Positions 58,578-64,000 of a stretch of 64,000 nt of DNA are shown here, piece after piece; position 1 is the first letter of the stretch, and the number at the start of each line of letters is the position of its first letter. The DNA lies in the NCBI GenBank assembly GCA_033807695.1, contig CM066310.1, forward strand, positions 1,116,001 to 1,180,000, given 5' to 3'. The DNA is from Daedaleopsis sinensis (taxonomy: Eukaryota > Basidiomycota > Agaricomycetes > Polyporales > Polyporaceae). Both the position numbers and the translations under genes were made by a program. The notes beneath the pieces were generated by a model. It had not been told where the DNA came from, did not search any database, and worked only from the letters and a program-made list of their open reading frames with translations.

Positions 58578-61500
58578 ATGGCGACCAAGGGAGTGTCGCT
58601 TCTGCTGTGGGTATTCGTCGTCCACCTCGCGGGCATCTACCTCTACACCCGCGGTTTCCTCCTCACCCGTCTCGCCCTCTCGGACACCTCCGCTTGTCCC
58701 GACGGCGAGTGCACCCTCCCGCCGTCGCACTCGAGGGCCGTCGTGCTCGTCATCGACGCCCTCCGCTTCGACTTCATCAGCCCGCATCCGCCAGAGCCCG
58801 TCTCGCCCTACCACCACCATGCGCTCATCCTCCCCCAGCAGCTCTCTGCTTCGCGCCCCTCCCATTCCTTCCTCTTCGAGATGTTCTCCGACCCCCCGAC
58901 AACCACCCTCCAACGCCTGAAAGGTATCACCACCGGCTCCCTTCCTACCTTCATTGACATGGGCTCCAACTTCGGTGGGTCCTCCATCACCGAGGACTCC
59001 TTCATTGGCCAGCTCACTGCGGCAGGCAAAAACGTAAGTCTCCCCTGCCACGCCCTTGTACTCATCCGAACACACAATCATGCAGCCTTAGATTGCCTTC
59101 ATGGGTGACGACACCTGGACAACCGTCTTCCCCCAGTCCTTCCACCCGAACATGACCTTCCCCTACGATTCCTTCAATGTCGAGGACCTCCATACCGTCG
59201 ACGAGGGTGTCATCGAACATCTCTTCCCGCTTCTGCGCGACAAGAACGCTCCCTGGGATGTCCTCATTGGCCACTTCCTTGGCGTCGACCACGTCGGTCA
59301 TCGTCTCGGCCCCGACCATCCAACTATGAAGGCTAAGCTTAACCAGATGGACAATGTCCTCCGTCGCGTCGTCGACCTTCTCGACGATGATACTCTTCTC
59401 ATCCTCATGGGCGATCACGGCATGGACCGGAAGGGCGATCATGGTGGAGATGGTGATCATGAAACTTCCGCTGCTCTCTGGGTCTATAGCAAAGGTCCTC
59501 CGCTCGCCCACCCTGAAGCAGCCATACCGTCCTTCCTCCTCTCCCCCCGCATCTTCCCGGACGCATCAGTCCCTCACCGACACATACAACAGATCGACCT
59601 CGCACCCACTTTCTCATTGTTACTCGGGTTGCCCATACCGTTCAATAATCTCGGCACTGTCATCCCCGAGCTCTTTTGGCGCGACCCTTCAGCCAAGGAC
59701 TACACCCGTGCCATCACTCTCAACGCCCTTCAGATCAAACGCTACCTCGACACGTACCGAGCGAGCCAATCTGGAGCAGAGCTGGACAAGGCATGGCCAG
59801 AGCTGGAACGTATATGGGAGACAGTCAAGTATGAGGCCACGACGGCAGACATGGAAGCGCAGTGGCTCGCGATGACGATGTACACTCGCAATGCCCTCGC
59901 TGTGTGTCGGATGCTCTGGGCACAATTCGACTTGTCGCTCATGATCCTCGGTCTGGTCTTGCTCGTGACAGGTACGATTGCTGCTACGTTCCTTTACCAC
60001 AAACTAGGGGCCTTGGACGACAAGTGGGAGGCTTGGACCATCGAAACCCGACGCTGGTATCTGTCTAGCGCAGCGGGCGGTGCTTTTCTGGGCTTCGTCG
60101 CCTGGTTGACGGTTTCGAGATACCTCAAGGAGCTCGGGCTCGTCGAAGCTCTGCTCTTTGGCGCAGCCTTCGTCTCGTCTATAGTGGTCATATTCACTAC
60201 CGTCCCCAACCTGTCGAACTTGTCGCTCACCTCGTTGACCGCCATCCCACTTCCCCTCATTCTTCATGCCGCCGCATTTGGGTCGAATTCCTTCACTGTT
60301 TGGGAAGACCGGATCATCACCTATCTTCTGATCTCCTCCATTGTGCCCAACGTCCTCGCCGGGTTCAGCGCTCCTACAGCGCGACTGCGAATTCGCATCC
60401 TAGGCTTCTCCACACTCTTTGCGGTGTGCGTACGCCTCATGGCGGTTAGCACGGTGTGCAGGGAAGAGCAACAACCTTTCTGTCACGTAACGTTCTTTGC
60501 CTCGTCTTCTCTTCCATCGCCTCCGCCACTCGTGCTAGCCCTTGCCTTGCCCATCGCACTTGCGCTCCCCTGGGTGACGAAGCGGTTCCTGCAGATCTCG
60601 AAGTCGGACAAGGGGGCTGCCACGATCATCCTTGTATGGATGTTGCCCCTAGTGTTGCTGCTGGGAAGCGGTTTCTGGGTCCTCGAGCACTGGGACTCTT
60701 CCGAGATATTTGGCCCTGAAGCGTCAAGTACTCTACGACTGGCCCGCACGGTTTCTTCAAGGACTGCTATGAGTGTCGTCTTCTTTTTCGGATATGCGCT
60801 CTGGTGGCTTGTGCCGCTCTGCCTGCAGATTTCGAGCGAGCCCAAACCGGATAACGCGGCTGAGGGGAAGAACAAACGCGAGGTGACTGTGCTCGGGTTC
60901 GCAAACGCCTTTGGAGCCCCTTACCTCGTCTTTTGGGCTCTATTCCTCGGCTTCGTTTATCCAGCCACTCAGCTCACCGGCCAGGTGGTCCTCGCCATCG
61001 CCTCCGTGGCGATCCTCGCACATCTCGAAGTAGTCGACAGCGTGCGCGACGTCCGCGGCCTCGAGGCCATCTTCGCGTCCGGGAATCCATCCGCACTCCT
61101 ACAAACGGAGACCGTTCGTGCGCCGACGATGCCCCTCCGATTCGCGGAGGTCACGCCCCTGGCGTTGCTCGCCGTGCACGCGTTCTTCACCACCGGGCAC
61201 CAGGCCGCGATCCCGTCCATCCAGTGGAAGGCGGCGTTCGTGCTCTCCTCGACGCTTACCTATCCGTTCTCGCCCCTGCTGGTCATCCTCAACACGTTCG
61301 GCCCGCACTTCCTCGTCGCGCTGGCGGCGCCGCTGCTCGCGCTGTGGAACGTGGCGCCGCTGCCGCTGCCGGCGGCGGACGTGCGGATGCGCGTGGACGC
61401 GGTGCGCGCGGCGCTGGGGATGATGTTGTACCACGCGGTCCTGCTGCTGGGCAGCGCGGCGAGCGCGGCGTGGCTCCGGCGCCATCTCATGGTGTGGAAG

Positions 61501-61644
61501 ATCTTCGCGCCGCGGTTTATGCTGTCGGCGGCGACGGTGGTCGTGGTCGACCTAGCGGTGCTGTTTGGGGTGGGCGTCGGGGTCGGGCGGATATCGACGC
61601 GGGTGGCGAGGCTGTTCGCGTCAATGGACGGGGGAAAGAAGTGA
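58578..61644 (+). CDS. gpi13: GPI13/PIG-O GPI ethanolamine-phosphate transferase 3
   Basis: ER enzyme that adds ethanolamine phosphate to the third mannose of the GPI precursor, the link later joined to proteins. Exons 58578-59033 and 59092-61644; 1002 residues. An N-terminal signal anchor (LLLWVFVVHLAGIYLYTRG) precedes the lumenal alkaline-phosphatase-fold domain. Its motifs are AVVLVIDALRFDF (metal/nucleophile region), GSLPTFIDMGSNF, IAFMGDDTWTTVFP, GHFLGVDHVGHRLGPDHPTM and LLILMGDHGMDRKGDHGGDG. About a dozen hydrophobic segments fill the C-terminal half. RLMAVSTVCREEQ is a PIG-O hallmark. The second exon reads through without an intron. It ends in a short basic tail. Confidence 0.95.
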
Positions 61645-62160
61645 TCCTCGCCCTGTCCGTCAAAAAGCATACTAAGGTGCGGTTCCCTAGTCTTGACTTG
61701 TGGGAACGTTCGACTGAACATCCTTCTTTTAGCGATGCTATGCTCTTGGTTTAAGTCGAGCAGAGCGTGATTCTCTACGTTGATGTCGAGTACCAACTCG
61801 ACATCGCTAGATGGACCACTGTTGTGTTAATCCTGCGGTGTGCAAGGGAACTATGGTATCAAAGACACTATCATAAGACACTAGTAGAGACTACTCTCAT
61901 TCCGTAAATCGTGCCGTACGCTATTGTATTCTCGCATGCTCCGCGAGCAACATAGAATCCACTGTAACCGTAGAAGGCTGAGAAAGATATCTATCAACAT
62001 GAATCGAGAATTCGTGCCATGGTTCCACCCAGGTTCCAGTGTTCCACCACGTCCGAGGGAGACTTTAAGCGCCGGCAAGTCGCGTCGCGTTCAATCACGT
62101 CGAGCCAACGTCGAGCGCTCTCTGAGCTCCATCCTCTAACACTCACTCTTCCTCCTACGG
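61645..62160. other. Intergenic GPI13 / LSM8
   Basis: About 515 bp: GPI13 3' flank and LSM8 promoter; nothing else recognised. Confidence 0.5.
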
Positions 62161-62667
62161 ATGGCTGGTCTTCAACCCTATGTGGACCGTGAGTTGCACA
62201 TAGCCCAACGTTCAATTTTGAAACATGCTTAGGCACTATCACAGATCGCACTCTAGTCATTCTCCAGGATGGCCGAGCCATTGTGGTACGTTCGACGAGT
62301 TGACACTGGTTCGGTGGCGATCTTCTCAACGCTTGGCCGTACACTCCGTTTCACCGACACCACACAGGGCATAATGGCGGGGTATGACCAGAAGTCGAAC
62401 GTCGTCCTGTCCGACTCCAAGGAGCGTGTGTACAGCATGGAGGAAGGCGTGGAGGAGATTCCGCTCGGATTGTACCTCGTCAAGGGCGATCAAATGTACG
62501 TCTTCTCCTCGAGTTCATCGTGCATGCTTCTCTCCAGTGACACGGCGAATCGCGTGAGAGCTAACGTGACTCGCAGAGTGCTCATCGCGGAGGTGGACGA
62601 AGCGATAGACAGTGCCGTTGACCTGTCGTCCATACGTGCTGAACCCCTACCGGCCATTCGGTATTGA
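62161..62667 (+). CDS. lsm8: LSM8 U6-snRNP Sm-like protein
   Basis: Defining subunit of the nuclear LSM2-8 ring that binds the U6 snRNA 3' end. Exons: 62161-62188 (28 nt), 62233-62285, 62368-62495, 62577-62667; 99 residues, the normal size. Sm1 motif: TLVILQDGRAIVGIMAGYDQ, spliced, then NVVLSDSKERVY. The Sm2 region has LGLYLVKGDQIVLIAEVDE. The tail SIRAEPLPAIRY matches the LSM8-specific IRAEPL ending. An ORF reading through the second intron would give a longer false product; splicing restores the family sequence. Confidence 0.94.
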
Positions 62668-63382
62668 CCTTGCACAACTCGTGCTTCGTCCAAACGTCGT
62701 TCCTCTGTGGGACGTGTATCCCAGCAGGGGGCATCCACAAACTCGATTGACTGCAGCTTCAGCCATGTTCGGTCTGCGCTCGGTCCTCGCAGTGTTCGTT
62801 TGAAGCCACTCGGTTTGATGACAGCGTAGCTCGGCGGCGAATGGTAGCATGGCTGGACTGCGAGGAATGTACAAACACAAACACCCATGTCAATCACACG
62901 GAGTAGTCGCCTGGCAGTTGGTCTCGCCGCATCCTTCGTGGCTTATTCACAGTACATGAAGGCCGTGACGACCTGGTATGACATGCCATCTCAGTCAGTG
63001 CGTTCACGCTCTGGTCTCGCCCACGTCTCGTCAACTCCTCCCGCTCCTCTCCTCCATCGAGACCGACGACGCACACGGCTGCACAAAGAACGCCCGAATG
63101 AGAAGACATGTTTTCCTTGTTGAACGCGATGTTGGTGATTGCATTTGCGATCAGCGCTGAACAGGGATAGAGAGTCTGCACGTTCATGGGATGAGCGTGA
63201 TCATCGTTCATGTTCGGCTAGTCTGACTTCACTCCCAATTCCGGTCCTGAACGAATGCTGTCCGGGTTTCACTATGAACGACACAGTCGCGTCTCTCAAG
63301 AAGGTCGCATAAGGCTGCGACTGCGAGGAGCTACTGAGGCCTGAAGAACCAGCTATTCTGCTCTCAAAGTGCTCGGCATAAG
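62668..63382. other. Convergent spacer LSM8 / rhodanese gene
   Basis: About 715 bp with short unconserved ORFs on both strands. Confidence 0.5.
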
Positions 63383-63994
63383 CTATACTGGATCATCGGT
63401 CACTATCCCTTCAGTCGGCGGCGCAGTCGAAGACGTTTCAATTTCGTCTGGCAGCCCCGCGTCCTTCCACGCCGCATAACCACCGATCATGTCCGTTGCG
63501 TTCAACATACCCAGATCGTGCAGCGACGCGGCGGCGAGCGACGACGTGTAGCTCTCCTGGCAGAATATGACGACCCGCAAGTCGTATCTATCAGCGATCG
63601 GCAGCCGGTACGCGCACCGCGGGTCGAACCTCCACTCGAGCACATTGCGTTCGACGACGAGGGCGCCGGTGATCGCGCCAAACGTACGCCGTTGGGCCTC
63701 GGGCCGGATGTCGACGAGGACGACGGGCCACGGTGCGTTCACGTCCTGCAGTTCCTCGAATGCCTGGCGGGGGGTGATGCGCTGGAGGCGCGCGCGTGCA
63801 TGCTCGAGGATTTGGTTGATGCTCCGGGACCCGGGGGGCGGGATGAGCGGGTCGATCGGTCTGCGCGCGGCCTTGCGGACGGCGTCCCAGAAGGCGGCCT
63901 CGTCGTACGTGCTCGTGCAGAGGTCGCGGACGAGTGCGCCCCACCGGCCGCGGCGGAGCTCGTGCCGCTCGACCCGGTTGAGGAACTTGGACAT
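63383..63994 (-). CDS. Rhodanese-domain protein (may continue beyond right edge)
   Basis: 203-residue ORF on the minus strand. A rhodanese-like domain covers about residues 70-190: VVLVDIRPEAQRRTFGAITG, NVLEWRFDP, then the active-site loop VIFCQESYTSSLAA with a catalytic-type Cys, and IGGYAAWKDAGLP. The preceding segment LERITPRQAFEEL-like (here LQRITPRQAFEEL) is a common lead-in. Start MSKFLNRVERHEL lies six bases from the window edge, so upstream exons cannot be excluded. Could be a sulfurtransferase or a simple thiol-binding protein; partner unknown. Confidence 0.8.
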   Translation of the reverse strand: MSKFLNRVERHELRRGRWGALVRDLCTSTYDEAAFWDAVRKAARRPIDPLIPPPGSRSINQILEHARARLQRITPRQAFEELQDVNAPWPVVLVDIRPEAQRRTFGAITGALVVERNVLEWRFDPRCAYRLPIADRYDLRVVIFCQESYTSSLAAASLHDLGMLNATDMIGGYAAWKDAGLPDEIETSSTAPPTEGIVTDDPV

Positions 63995-64000
63995 GACGAG

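Noticed and set aside
61645..61754. Longer C-terminal ORF overlapping GPI13 in another frame to 61754
   Set aside because: Arg/Pro-rich shadow; the true frame ends at 61644 after the last helix.
62269..62667. 132-residue ORF with its ATG inside LSM8 exon 2
   Set aside because: It reads through two introns; removing them yields the full 99-residue LSM8 sequence.

Overview
The window is nuclear DNA from a filamentous basidiomycete, most likely an Agaricomycete. The evidence is dense genes on both strands, many short introns (mostly about 50-65 nt, GT-AG), GC-rich coding sequence, and families typical of these fungi: a CAP59-type mannosyltransferase, a DUF6534-type seven-helix protein, paralogous P450s and a URE2-like GST. 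No rRNA, tRNA, CRISPR or prokaryotic-style operon was seen. Exon coordinates were worked out by eye from splice signals and conservation of the encoded family. They are self-consistent in frame but not confirmed by transcripts.

Left part (1-9.6 kb), housekeeping: UTP7 (minus, runs off the left edge), a KDM4-type JmjN/JmjC histone demethylase with extended PHD fingers (plus), and the DEAH helicase PRP43 (minus).

P450/NBS1 region (9.9-23.3 kb): two intact paralogous P450 genes with the same ten-exon layout point away from each other (10638-12774 minus, 21121-23260 plus). Between them lies the DNA-repair gene NBS1 (15700-19801, plus). Two decayed P450 3' ends (about 9.9-10.3 and 13.57-13.99 kb) show a larger ancestral array. 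The gaps here are repeat-rich and otherwise gene-poor.

Conserved block (24.1-28.6 kb): CDC20 (minus) and RLI1/ABCE1 (plus) are divergent over about 335 bp.

Accessory region (28.9-52.1 kb): CAP59-type mannosyltransferase; a damaged ORT1-like mitochondrial carrier; URE2-like GST; BNA3-type aminotransferase; OAC1-type mitochondrial carrier; a 2-isopropylmalate-synthase-like gene with no C-terminal LeuA regulatory domain; an allantoate-permease-family MFS; a DUF6534-type membrane protein; and a DHA2-type MFS with a duplicated tail. OAC1-type carriers move alpha-isopropylmalate, so its convergent placement beside an IPMS-like gene is the most suggestive functional link in the window.

Right part (52-64 kb): an orphan gene (53080-53987) bracketed by direct repeats, an intronless orphan of 769 residues, DPB4, GPI13/PIG-O, LSM8, and a rhodanese-domain protein reaching the right edge.
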